Shown here: positions 33,644 to 42,324 of the stretch, piece after piece
Numbering within the stretch: position 1 is the first letter of the stretch
Layout of the letters: every line of letters begins with the position of its first letter
DNA from: Maricaulis maris
GTDB lineage: Bacteria > Pseudomonadota > Alphaproteobacteria > Caulobacterales > Maricaulaceae
Direction of reading: 5' to 3'
Assembly (NCBI RefSeq): GCF_003634045.1
Contig: NZ_RBIM01000001.1
Location: 310,001 to 374,000 of the forward strand
Length of the DNA: 64,000 bases
The notes under the pieces: model-generated
Database searches by the model: none
What the model was told of the DNA's origin: nothing
Seen by the model: only the letters and a program-made list of their open reading frames with translations
Program-made: the position numbers and the translations under genes

Positions 33644-36130
33644 ATGCCGACTGCACCCGCCGCAAAACCCGCCGCGATCACATTGCCGGAGCGCTTTGCT
33701 GACTGGTTCGCCGCACGTGGCTGGCAGGCCCGTCGCCATCAGATCGACATGGTCGCGGCCGCCCGCGCGGGCGAGGACGCATTGTTGATCGCGCCGACCG
33801 GCGGCGGCAAGACGCTGGGCGGTTTCCTGCCGAGCCTGATCGATCTGGCCGAACAGACAGACGGGGCGGGCAAGACCCGGCCCTATCGCCTGCACACGCT
33901 CTACATCTCGCCGCTCAAGGCGCTGTCGGTCGATGTCGCACGCAATCTGATGATCCCGGTCGAGGAGATGGGGCTGGACCTGCGCATCGAGACCCGGACC
34001 GGTGATACATCGACCGCCAAGCGCCAGCGCCAGCGTGCCCATCCGCCCGACATTCTTTTGACCACGCCGGAACAGCTGGCCCTGTTCTGCGCCACCGCCA
34101 ATGCCGAGGCCTTCTTTCGTGACCTGCGCCGGATCATCATTGACGAAATCCACGCCATTGCACCGCAAAAACGCGGTGACCTGCTCTCGCTTGATCTTGC
34201 CACGATAAGCCAGTGGGCCCCGCAAGCCAGTCGTGCCGGCCTGTCGGCCACGGTGGCGGACGAGGGCGGTCTGGCGCGTTGGCTGGTGACGCAGCCGGCT
34301 GGCGATGACCGCTTTGCCCGCATCGTGCGCGGCGAGGCCGGCGCCCGGCCGCAGGTGGAAATCCTGGACCCGGCTGACCGCATCCCCTGGGCCGGCCATT
34401 CCGGTCGCCACGCGCTCGGTGATGTCTATGAACGCATCAAGGCGGCGAAAATGGCGCTCGTCTTCGTCAATACGCGCTCCCAGGCCGAGCTGACCTTCCA
34501 GGAGTTATGGGCTCGCAATGACGCCAACCTGCCCATCGCCCTGCACCATGGATCGCTGTCGCCGGAACAACGCCGCAAGGTGGAAAAGGCGATGGCCGAG
34601 GGGCGTCTGAAGGCGGTCGTGTGCACCTCAACGCTCGATCTCGGTATCAATTGGGGCGATGTCGATCTGGTGATCCAGATGGGGGCGCCGAAAGGTTCGT
34701 CGCGACTGATCCAGCGCTTGGGGCGCTCCAATCACAGGCTCGATGCACCGTCTCGCGCCTTGCTGGCGCCGACCAACCGGTTCGAGCATCTCGAATGCCA
34801 GGCGGCCCGTGAGGCTGTGGCCGAGAATGCGCTTGATGGTGAGCCGCTGGCTGCCGGATCGCTGGACGTATTGGCCCAGCACATCATGGGGCGCGGCTGT
34901 GGTGACGGTTTCGAGGCCGAGGCCCTGTTCGACGAAATCCGCAGCGCCGCGCCCTATGCGCAGCTGGATCGCGAGACTTTTGACCGGGTGCTCGATTTCA
35001 CGGCGACCGGTGGCTATGCGTTGAACACTTATGAGCGCTTCCGGCGCCTGGTGAAGCGCAAGGACGGGCGCTGGTTAGCCCGCACACCACAGATCGCCCA
35101 GCGCTATCGGATGAATGTCGGCACCATTGTCGAAGCGCCGATGCTGGATGTGGTTGTGTCCGGACGGGGCCGCGGCGGCCACCGGCTCGGCCAGATCGAG
35201 GAATGGTTCGTCGAACAGCTGGTGCCGGGTGACACCTTCATCTTCGCCGGCCAGGTGCTGCGCTTTGTCGGCATCGAGGAGATGTCGGCCCGGGTCACCC
35301 GCGCTGCCGACGCCGATCCGAAAATTCCCTCCTATCAGGGCGGCAAATTCCCGCTCTCCACCTATCTGGCCGGGCGGGTACGCGATATCGTGCAGAACCC
35401 GGACCATTGGGGCGCGCTGTCCGTCCAGGTGCGCGACTGGCTGCAGCTTCAAGCCGAGCGTTCGCGCCTGCCCGATGCGGATGGCCTCTTGGTCGAGACC
35501 TTCCCGCGCGCGGCCCGCCACTACATGGTCTGCTACCCGTTCGAGGGCCGGCTGGCGCACCAGACGCTGGGCATGTTGCTGACCCGCCGGCTGGAACGTC
35601 TTGGCATGCGGCCGATGGGGTTTGTCGCCAATGAGTATGCGGTCGCGGTCTGGGGGCTGCGCGATCTCGCCGGCCTCGATTTCGACGCCTTGTTCAACGA
35701 GGACATGATGGGGGATGACCTTGATGCGTGGCTCGCCGAGAGCCAGCTCATGAAACGTACTTTCCGCAATTGCGCGGTCATCGCCGGCTTGATCGAGCGT
35801 CGTTTTCCCGGTCAGGAGAAGTCCGGCCGCCAGATCACCTTCTCGACCGATCTCATCTATGACGTGCTGCGCGAGCACGAGCCCGACCATGTCCTGCTGC
35901 GCGCCGCTTGGCAGGATGCCGCCGCCGGCCTGCTCGACATCCGCCGTCTCGGCGAGGCATTGACCCGGGTGAAGGGCCGCATCAGCCATGTCGGTCTTGA
36001 CCGGATTTCACCGCTGGCCGTGCCGGTCATGCTGGAGATCGGCAAGGAACCCGTTTATGGCGAGGGCCATGACAGCATCCTCGAGGATGCTGCCGATGAT
36101 CTGATCGCGGAGGCCCTCCGGCTTGACTGA
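33644..36130 (+). CDS. ligase-associated DEXH-box DNA helicase (Lhr-like)
   Basis: About 828 aa. Superfamily 2 helicase of the Lhr family: motif I APTGGGKT, motif II DEIH, motif III SATV, motif V STLDLGINWGDV, motif VI QRLGRSNHR, then the Lhr-core winged-helix and C-terminal domains. In many bacteria it is encoded with PdeM, an exonuclease and an ATP-dependent DNA ligase; only PdeM is present here. The start at 33644 (or 33602) is chosen because the open frame further upstream, to 32453, lies antisense to another gene and has no helicase features. Confidence 0.92.
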   Translation: MPTAPAAKPAAITLPERFADWFAARGWQARRHQIDMVAAARAGEDALLIAPTGGGKTLGGFLPSLIDLAEQTDGAGKTRPYRLHTLYISPLKALSVDVARNLMIPVEEMGLDLRIETRTGDTSTAKRQRQRAHPPDILLTTPEQLALFCATANAEAFFRDLRRIIIDEIHAIAPQKRGDLLSLDLATISQWAPQASRAGLSATVADEGGLARWLVTQPAGDDRFARIVRGEAGARPQVEILDPADRIPWAGHSGRHALGDVYERIKAAKMALVFVNTRSQAELTFQELWARNDANLPIALHHGSLSPEQRRKVEKAMAEGRLKAVVCTSTLDLGINWGDVDLVIQMGAPKGSSRLIQRLGRSNHRLDAPSRALLAPTNRFEHLECQAAREAVAENALDGEPLAAGSLDVLAQHIMGRGCGDGFEAEALFDEIRSAAPYAQLDRETFDRVLDFTATGGYALNTYERFRRLVKRKDGRWLARTPQIAQRYRMNVGTIVEAPMLDVVVSGRGRGGHRLGQIEEWFVEQLVPGDTFIFAGQVLRFVGIEEMSARVTRAADADPKIPSYQGGKFPLSTYLAGRVRDIVQNPDHWGALSVQVRDWLQLQAERSRLPDADGLLVETFPRAARHYMVCYPFEGRLAHQTLGMLLTRRLERLGMRPMGFVANEYAVAVWGLRDLAGLDFDALFNEDMMGDDLDAWLAESQLMKRTFRNCAVIAGLIERRFPGQEKSGRQITFSTDLIYDVLREHEPDHVLLRAAWQDAAAGLLDIRRLGEALTRVKGRISHVGLDRISPLAVPVMLEIGKEPVYGEGHDSILEDAADDLIAEALRLD

Positions 36131-36824
36131 CACGCTTGCGGACCACGCGTTCACACTGGCCGGTGAAGCCGCGATTGCCGATGCCGACGGGGTGCTGGTG
36201 CTCCCGGACCACGGCGTGCTGGTGGTCTCCGACCTGCATTTCGAGAAGGGCTCGTCCTACGGCATGGGCGGCCAGATGCTGCCGCCCTATGACACCCGCA
36301 CGACGCTGCGCCGCCTCGCCGCGGCCATTGCCCGGCACCGGCCCCGCACCGTGATCGCGCTGGGGGACAGTTTCCACGACCGGCTTGCTGATCGCCGCAT
36401 GGACGGGGCCGATGTTGAACGGCTGGCTGATCTGGTGGATGGGGTTGGCCGCTGGGTCTGGATCGAAGGTAATCATGATCCGGCGCCACCACCGCAATTT
36501 GGCGGCGAGGTGCGTCACACGCTCGAACTGGGAGGCCTGGTGCTGCGCCATGAACCGACCGAGGGCGCGGCGCCCGGCGAAATCGCCGGTCATCTACACC
36601 CTTGCGCGAAGGTGCGCGGCAAGGGGCGGGCGGTCCGGGCGCGTTGTTTTGCCACTGATGGCGAGCGGCTGATCATGCCGGCTTTTGGCGCGTTTACCGG
36701 TGGGTTGAATGTCTGTGATCCCGCCTTTGAGCGCTGTTTTGGCGCGGTGCCGGGCGTGCTGGTGATGGGGCGGGCACGGGTTTATCCGGTCGCCGCCAAA
36801 TCTTGCGTGCCGGATCGCTCCTAA
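36123..36824 (+). CDS. pdeM: ligase-associated DNA endonuclease PdeM
   Basis: Product of 233 aa. Calcineurin-like metallophosphoesterase: VVSDLHFEKG (D-x-H), ALGDSFHD (GD), IEGNHDPAP (GNHD) and AGHLHPCAKV (GHxH), in order. It starts at a TTG overlapping the last codons of the helicase by 8 bp, with GGAGG nine bases upstream, so the two are translationally coupled. It acts as a DNA-repair nuclease with the helicase. Confidence 0.9.
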   Translation: MTDTLADHAFTLAGEAAIADADGVLVLPDHGVLVVSDLHFEKGSSYGMGGQMLPPYDTRTTLRRLAAAIARHRPRTVIALGDSFHDRLADRRMDGADVERLADLVDGVGRWVWIEGNHDPAPPPQFGGEVRHTLELGGLVLRHEPTEGAAPGEIAGHLHPCAKVRGKGRAVRARCFATDGERLIMPAFGAFTGGLNVCDPAFERCFGAVPGVLVMGRARVYPVAAKSCVPDRS

Positions 36825-37102
36825 CGGGCGACCGGGTCGCCGCCGGTGCCAACACGGTCGACCAGGCCCCACATGTTCGGATTGTTTTCCTGTGGCCGGG
36901 CGCCGAGGGCGACGAGGTCTTTGCGGACGGTGTCCGGGTCTGTGCCCGAGGCCGCAACCAGTTGGGCGAGGCTGCGCCACTGGAAGCGTTTATCCTCCAA
37001 CATGGCCTGCAACCGCATTCGGCGCGCCCGTTGATCGGCACCAGCGTCGCGGTGCCTGACCCAGCCAAGCAGGAGCTGGCCGATATCGCTGATCCATCCC
37101 AT
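36821..37102 (-). CDS. small hypothetical protein with winged-helix-like end
   Basis: Product of 93 aa. N-terminal half amphipathic (GWISDIGQLLLGWVRHRDAG), C-terminal half reads SLAQLVAASGTDPDTVRKDLVALG, which looks like a helix-turn-helix, then PQENNPNMWGLVDR. Function unknown. Ends 4 bp inside the pdeM stop region, convergent. Confidence 0.66.
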   Translation of the reverse strand: MGWISDIGQLLLGWVRHRDAGADQRARRMRLQAMLEDKRFQWRSLAQLVAASGTDPDTVRKDLVALGARPQENNPNMWGLVDRVGTGGDPVAR

Positions 37103-37122
37103 GGCTGCAGGATAGCGCTGAT

Positions 37123-37971
37123 CTAGCGGCGGTTGAAGGCCAGGTTGGCGAGGTAACCGGCGAGCATCGCCATCAGAACGCAGAACAGGCCGTAGAGCGC
37201 CGGCAGGTCGTGGGCGAATTCGAAGAAGAAGCGTTCGATGCCGGCTTTCTCCACCCGCAGGCTGGCCGAGCGGCTGGCAATCGGACGGCCGTCGCGGAAG
37301 AGGTAGACTTCGGCGACATAATTGCCGACCGGGGTCAGGGGCGGCAGGGCGATGGTGGCGCGGAACAGGCCGCCATCAAGGATTTCGACACCGCGCTGGG
37401 CCTCGGCAAAGGTGTTGTCGCGGCGGCCGGAACGGGCGATGGCGGCGAGATAGTCGGCGACCTCGTCGCGCCGGATCAGGGCCGGCACGTCGTGATCATC
37501 GGCGACGGCGGCCGGTTGCAAGACATCTGCTGTTTCGGCGGGCAGGGTTGAAGCGCTCAGCAGCCAGCTCGGCGCCATGGCCGCGGCATTGGCTTCCAGC
37601 ATGGCCTGCAGGCCGACGCCACTGCGCGCCAGCTCGTCCGGGCCGGCAATCGTGTCCAGCGGTAGCGAGGTCGCGATGGCGTAATAGCTGGGCACGTCGT
37701 CAAATTCGAGCGGCGCGGCGTTGATCCAGATACCGAACGTGCGGCGCTTCTGCATGACCCGCAGATCGCGTCCCGGGCCGCGAAGGACGACCACGATCTC
37801 GTCGCGGATGGTGAGGCCGCGGGTGGCGCCGTAGAGCACGAGTTCAGCGCCGTCGAAATCCTCACGTATCTCGACCGTTTCCTGGGTCAGGGCGGCGACG
37901 ATGCCGGGCGCTTCGGTGGCGATTTGCGGCTGGCCCTGCAGGGCGATGGCAACGAGGAGGCTGGTCAGCAT
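37123..37971 (-). CDS. TIGR02186 family membrane-anchored protein
   Basis: Product of 282 aa starting MLTSLLVAIALQGQPQ, signal-peptide-like. The body is periplasmic beta-rich (VEIREDFDGAELVLYGA, VVLRGPGRDLRVMQKRR, INAAPLEFDDVPSYYAIA), and a C-terminal helix (YGLFCVLMAMLAGYLANLAF) anchors it. TIGR02186 proteins are regularly encoded next to TauE/SafE-type permeases, as here: start and stop codons of the pair are separated by one base. Confidence 0.85.
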   Translation of the reverse strand: MLTSLLVAIALQGQPQIATEAPGIVAALTQETVEIREDFDGAELVLYGATRGLTIRDEIVVVLRGPGRDLRVMQKRRTFGIWINAAPLEFDDVPSYYAIATSLPLDTIAGPDELARSGVGLQAMLEANAAAMAPSWLLSASTLPAETADVLQPAAVADDHDVPALIRRDEVADYLAAIARSGRRDNTFAEAQRGVEILDGGLFRATIALPPLTPVGNYVAEVYLFRDGRPIASRSASLRVEKAGIERFFFEFAHDLPALYGLFCVLMAMLAGYLANLAFNRR

Positions 37972-37972
37972 C

Positions 37973-38908
37973 TCAAAACCCCTCGCCGGCGCCGCGAGGC
38001 AGGATGACAAAGAGATCGGACGGCGTGACCACCAGATCCCAGCCCATTTTCAGGCATACGGCCAGGACCAGGGCGGCCAGCAGGGCGCGCAATTCCTCCG
38101 CCTTCACATTGCGGCCGGCGCGGGCCCCGAACTGCGCCCCGATGACGCCACCCACGGTCAGCAAGAGTGCCAGCAATATGTCGACGGTCTGGTTCTGGGC
38201 AGCCTGCAGGAAAGTCGTCAGGGCGGTGACAAACAGGATCTGGAACAGGGAGGTGCCGACCACGACGCTGGTCGGCATGCGCAGCATGTAGATCATCGCC
38301 GGTACCATGATGAAGCCGCCGGCAACGCCCATGATCGCGACCAGCGTGCCAACGAAAAGGCCGATCGCGAGTGGCGGCAGGACCGAGATATAGAGGCCCG
38401 ATGTCGGGAAACGCATCTTGAACGGCAGGCGCGAAATCCAGCCGCGCCGGCGCAGCGGGCGTTTGCTGCCCGCCTTTTCCGGATTGGCGGCGCGCAGGAT
38501 GGAGCGCACGCTCTCGACCATCATCAATCCGCCGACCACGCCGAGAAAGCCGACATAACTCAGGGAGATGATGAGGTCGATCTGCCCCAGTCCGCGCAAC
38601 AGGGCGAAGAGTTGCACCCCGGCGATCGAGCCTGCAGAGCCGCCGATAAGCAGAAGCAAGCCCATCTTGATGTCGAGCGTCTTGCGTCGCCAATGCGGGA
38701 AGACGCCGGACATGGAGGAGGCGACGATCTGGTTGGCGCCCGTCGAGACGGCGACCGCCGGCGGCACACCGATGAAGATCAATAGCGGCGTCATCAGGAA
38801 GCCGCCGCCAACCCCGAACATGCCGGACAGGAAGCCGACGCCGAGGCCCAATCCGAGCAAAAGGAAGATGTTGACCGAGATTTCCGCGATCGGGAGGTAG
38901 ATCTGCAC
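37973..38908 (-). CDS. TauE/SafE-family sulfite/anion exporter
   Basis: Product of 311 aa with eight hydrophobic helices and the family repeats VGFLSGMFGVGGGFLMTPLL near residue 22 and LVAIMGVAGGFIMVPAM in the second half. Members export sulfite, sulfoacetate or related anions. Coupled to the TIGR02186 gene. Lies just downstream of the podJ-like gene on the same strand, 6 bp apart. Confidence 0.9.
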   Translation of the reverse strand: MQIYLPIAEISVNIFLLLGLGLGVGFLSGMFGVGGGFLMTPLLIFIGVPPAVAVSTGANQIVASSMSGVFPHWRRKTLDIKMGLLLLIGGSAGSIAGVQLFALLRGLGQIDLIISLSYVGFLGVVGGLMMVESVRSILRAANPEKAGSKRPLRRRGWISRLPFKMRFPTSGLYISVLPPLAIGLFVGTLVAIMGVAGGFIMVPAMIYMLRMPTSVVVGTSLFQILFVTALTTFLQAAQNQTVDILLALLLTVGGVIGAQFGARAGRNVKAEELRALLAALVLAVCLKMGWDLVVTPSDLFVILPRGAGEGF

Positions 38909-38914
38909 CGCGGG

Positions 38915-41900
38915 TCAGCCCGCCGCCGCGCGCTCGAGGCGTTCAACGAGAACGGCATCGACACGTCCGGTGCGGGGCAGGCCCTGATCGGCCTCGAATT
39001 GCATGATGGCGTCGCGGGTGCGGCCGCCGATTTCGCCGTCGATCGGACCGGGGCCATAGCCGAGCACCGAGAGGAATCCCTGGGCGCGGCGAACGATGGC
39101 CGTGTCGGTTGTCGCGACTCGTTCCCAAGGCAGGTCGGCGTAAATGCCGTTGGCTTCGCCATCGAGGGGGCGCGGCGTGAAACCGGCGGCGGTCGAGCGG
39201 GCGGCGCTGAGGGCGGCAGGTTCGATCAGCTCGGCGAGGGCCGCAGCGCGCTCGGTCGCCGTCGGATCGCTTTCGCTGGCGGCGATGGTGAACCAGGCAT
39301 AGGCGTCGGGAAGGCTCAGCGGCACGCCGTCGCCGGTCTCGTAGAGCAGCGCCAGATTGAACTGGGAATCGCGCAGACCAAGCAGGGCCGCCTCCTGGAA
39401 CCAGCGTGCTGCCGTCTCCATGTTCTGGGCGGCACCGGTACCATAGTAATACATCACGCCGAGATTGTGCATGGCCCGGCGATGACCGGCATTGGCGGCC
39501 CGTTCGGTCCAGCGGCGGGCATCTTCGAGATTGATCTCGACGCCGTCGCCGGTCTCCAGCAGCTTGCCATAGCGATACTGAGCCGCTGGCACGCCCTGTT
39601 CGGCGGCGCGACGAAGCAGGATGGCAGCCGTCGCGGCGTCACCATTGTCCAGTGCACGCACGCCCAGCTGGTAGCGGGCGACCGGATTGCCTTCGGCGGC
39701 GGCGCTTTCCAGCGTCATCCGGCCGGGCTGGTTGTTGTTTGAGGTTGAGTGTGTCGAAACGGGCGCGGGTTCGACCACGGTGGTACTTGGAGCGGCCGGC
39801 AGGCTGGTACCAGTGGCGTCGGCAACTTGGTTGGTTGGCGGCCGTGGATTGTCGGCTGACGGCTGGGCTTCCGCGACCCGGGTTTGGGCCGGTGTCTGCT
39901 CCGGAGATGGTTCCGGGACCTGATTGACTGGCGGCGTCGCGGCGTCCGCTTCGGCGGCTTGCGACGCGGCAGTGTCGCTCGGTGCTGTGGTGGCGGCGGT
40001 CTGGTTGTCGCTGCCGGACAGGTCGGCTTCAACCTGGGCGATGAAGCTGCGTTCGGCGGCTGTGTCGGCGGCAACGCGTTCGCCATCACCTTGCCAGGCT
40101 TCCCAGATCAACAGCGCACCGGCACCGGACAGCATCACCAGTGCGATGACCGGCAATGTGTAGAGCAGGCTGCGGCCGAGCTTGGACTGCGGCAAGCGGC
40201 GTTGCTCACCCGTATCGCTGCCCTGGCTCGGCATGCCGGTGCGGGTGCGCTCGCGGGCGGCGGCCAGGAAATCGGCATCGGCGGTGGCGCCCATGCGGTG
40301 CGGACGGGCCGGCTGGGCCGGTGGTTGTACAGGGCCGCGCGCCTGGGGGGCTGGCGCCGGCATGGCAGACGCCGTCGAGGGCGTCTGGGGCCGGGCCGGC
40401 TTCTCGCGCAGGATTGGCGCGGCATGTGCAGCGGCCGCGACCGGTGTCACAGGGTCGGCCTCGGCGAGGAAGGGGTCATCGCCGTCAATGTCGAAACCAC
40501 CCGATGGCGTCTCGGCCTGCGGCGGCGGCGCCAGCGGTGTGTCGAAATCAATCGCCGGGTCCGGCGCGGCGTCGTCTTCGGCTTTGCCGGTCTCCGGCTC
40601 GCTGTCCGGTGCCGGCTTGCCGCGACCTTCAATGGCTTCAAGCCGGTCGGCCAGGGCCGACATGGCGCGCTGGACCGGCGACAAGGCCTGTTCGGTCTCG
40701 GCACGCACCGCGCTCATGCGATCCTTGACACCAGACAGCGCCTCTTCAATGCGCTGGGCGGTGCGTTCCTCGGACTGGCGCAGCCGGTCTTCCAGATTGT
40801 CTTCGCGGCCGGATTGTTCCAGCCGATCCATCATCTGGGCCATGCGGTCGGTCGCGGTCTCGACCATGCCGGCGGCGCGTTCTTCCGACTTCACGATGCG
40901 GTCGCCAAGGGCGCGTCCGAGGCGGGTGACCTCGTCGCCCATGCGCTTCATGGAGTCCTTTTGTTCCTGGCGGACTTCATCGAGGCGGCGATCAAGCTTT
41001 TGTTCCGACTGGCTTTCGCGCAGAGCCTCGACGGAACGGCGTTCGCTCTCGGTGAGGCGGCGGTCGATGGCGCCGGCCAGCTTGGTGATCTCTTCGCCGA
41101 GGCGGGCCATATTGTCGCCCTGGCGGCGTTCGGCGGTGTCGATGCGGTCGAGGGCCTTGGCGAGGGCATCCTCCAGCCGGTCAACACGCGGCTCGGCGGC
41201 GGCCTTGTTGAGCGCTTGGCTGACCTGGCTGCGGGTCTCGGCGATGGTGCGGGCGACGTCATCGGTCAGGCGTTCGAAGCGGCGCTCCAGCTCGACCGTG
41301 TCAGAGGAATTGCGGGTTTCCAGCTGGCGCAGCCGGTCGTCGAGGCGTGTGAAGGAGGTTTCCAGCAGGCGGGCGGCATCATTGGTGACGCGCTCGGAGC
41401 CTTCGATGCGGGCCTTGAGCATTTCGGTCGAGGTGTGCAGGCCGTTCAGCGTTTCGGCGGTGCGGTCGTCATGTTTCTTGGTCAGCTCGGCGAAGTCTTC
41501 GGCCCGGTTTTCCAGCCGCGCGAGACGCTCTTCCAGGCTCTCGGCCATGCGCTTGCTGTCGTCGCCGACCTCATGAACGCGGGCAGCGGTGTCATTTTCG
41601 TGTTCATAGAGCCGGCGCGCCAGCTTCATGATCGTGGTCTCGACTGCCTTCACCGTGTCCGGAGACGCGCCGCTGCCGCCACCGCTTTCCAGCGTGCGCA
41701 GGCGGTCGCCCATCTCGTCCTGGCTTTTCTTGACGCGTTCAATGCTGTCGCGCGCCGCAGCCAGTTCGGACTGGGTGCGTGTCCCGGTCTTGCTGATCTT
41801 CTCGGCCAGCTGGGTGATCGCCTTGTCGATGCCGCCGAGTGTGCGGGCCGACATTTGTTCGCTGCTGTCGACACGTTCGGACAGGCGATTGACCATGGCC

Positions 41901-42127
41901 CGCAGCAGCTTGTCCTCGTCTTCGCTCAGCGATTGCTGGCTGCCAAAGCCGGGGAAGGCTTCCAGCGCATCATCCCAGTGCGGGGAGGACGGATCATTGT
42001 CTTCGAGGATGACGCGGTTGAGCCATTCGCCGAGGGTCATGCCCTCCTTGCGCGCGGCCGTCTTGGCTCTCGCCCGGGCGCGGGGATCAATCCCTTTCAC
42101 GCTCCAAGGGTTACCCATAGACGACAT
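38915..42127 (-). CDS. podJ: PodJ-like polar localisation protein
   Basis: Product of 1070 aa. N-terminal NPWSVKGIDP...GMTLGEWLN block (residues 6-37) is shared with Caulobacter PodJ. Residues ~65-500 are a long coiled coil, 505-650 proline/acidic linker, 653-677 a transmembrane helix, 808-950 Sel1-like repeats (AAAEGNPVARYQLGVRALD, AAEQGVPAAQYRYGKLLE, AANAGHRRAMHNLG) and 1010-1066 a peptidoglycan-binding domain (LSVLGYGPGPIDG). In Caulobacter, PodJ recruits pole factors for pili, holdfast and asymmetric division. The periplasmic half would bind the wall at the pole. Orthology is inferred from architecture. Confidence 0.88.
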   Translation of the reverse strand: MSSMGNPWSVKGIDPRARARAKTAARKEGMTLGEWLNRVILEDNDPSSPHWDDALEAFPGFGSQQSLSEDEDKLLRAMVNRLSERVDSSEQMSARTLGGIDKAITQLAEKISKTGTRTQSELAAARDSIERVKKSQDEMGDRLRTLESGGGSGASPDTVKAVETTIMKLARRLYEHENDTAARVHEVGDDSKRMAESLEERLARLENRAEDFAELTKKHDDRTAETLNGLHTSTEMLKARIEGSERVTNDAARLLETSFTRLDDRLRQLETRNSSDTVELERRFERLTDDVARTIAETRSQVSQALNKAAAEPRVDRLEDALAKALDRIDTAERRQGDNMARLGEEITKLAGAIDRRLTESERRSVEALRESQSEQKLDRRLDEVRQEQKDSMKRMGDEVTRLGRALGDRIVKSEERAAGMVETATDRMAQMMDRLEQSGREDNLEDRLRQSEERTAQRIEEALSGVKDRMSAVRAETEQALSPVQRAMSALADRLEAIEGRGKPAPDSEPETGKAEDDAAPDPAIDFDTPLAPPPQAETPSGGFDIDGDDPFLAEADPVTPVAAAAHAAPILREKPARPQTPSTASAMPAPAPQARGPVQPPAQPARPHRMGATADADFLAAARERTRTGMPSQGSDTGEQRRLPQSKLGRSLLYTLPVIALVMLSGAGALLIWEAWQGDGERVAADTAAERSFIAQVEADLSGSDNQTAATTAPSDTAASQAAEADAATPPVNQVPEPSPEQTPAQTRVAEAQPSADNPRPPTNQVADATGTSLPAAPSTTVVEPAPVSTHSTSNNNQPGRMTLESAAAEGNPVARYQLGVRALDNGDAATAAILLRRAAEQGVPAAQYRYGKLLETGDGVEINLEDARRWTERAANAGHRRAMHNLGVMYYYGTGAAQNMETAARWFQEAALLGLRDSQFNLALLYETGDGVPLSLPDAYAWFTIAASESDPTATERAAALAELIEPAALSAARSTAAGFTPRPLDGEANGIYADLPWERVATTDTAIVRRAQGFLSVLGYGPGPIDGEIGGRTRDAIMQFEADQGLPRTGRVDAVLVERLERAAAG

Positions 42128-42324
42128 TTGATTCGCTCGCTCAGCCTAACCCGCGGAAGGCTATTCCGTGGTTAATATTGTGTAAACCAAGGGTGGAGAC
42201 CCAATATGTAGTGTTTCCACACCAAATCTCAGATTGACGCACACGGGTGCGAAATCCTGAGTCTGAACAAGGCTCTGACTCGGTTAATGGTGGGTAAAAT
42301 GTGTGGATAAGTTGGCGTTCCGAC

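Noticed and set aside
39884-42175. 763-aa plus-strand frame antisense to podJ
   Set aside because: It is a mirror of the coiled-coil coding sequence in high-GC DNA; residues are leucine/arginine/glycine-biased and no domain is seen.
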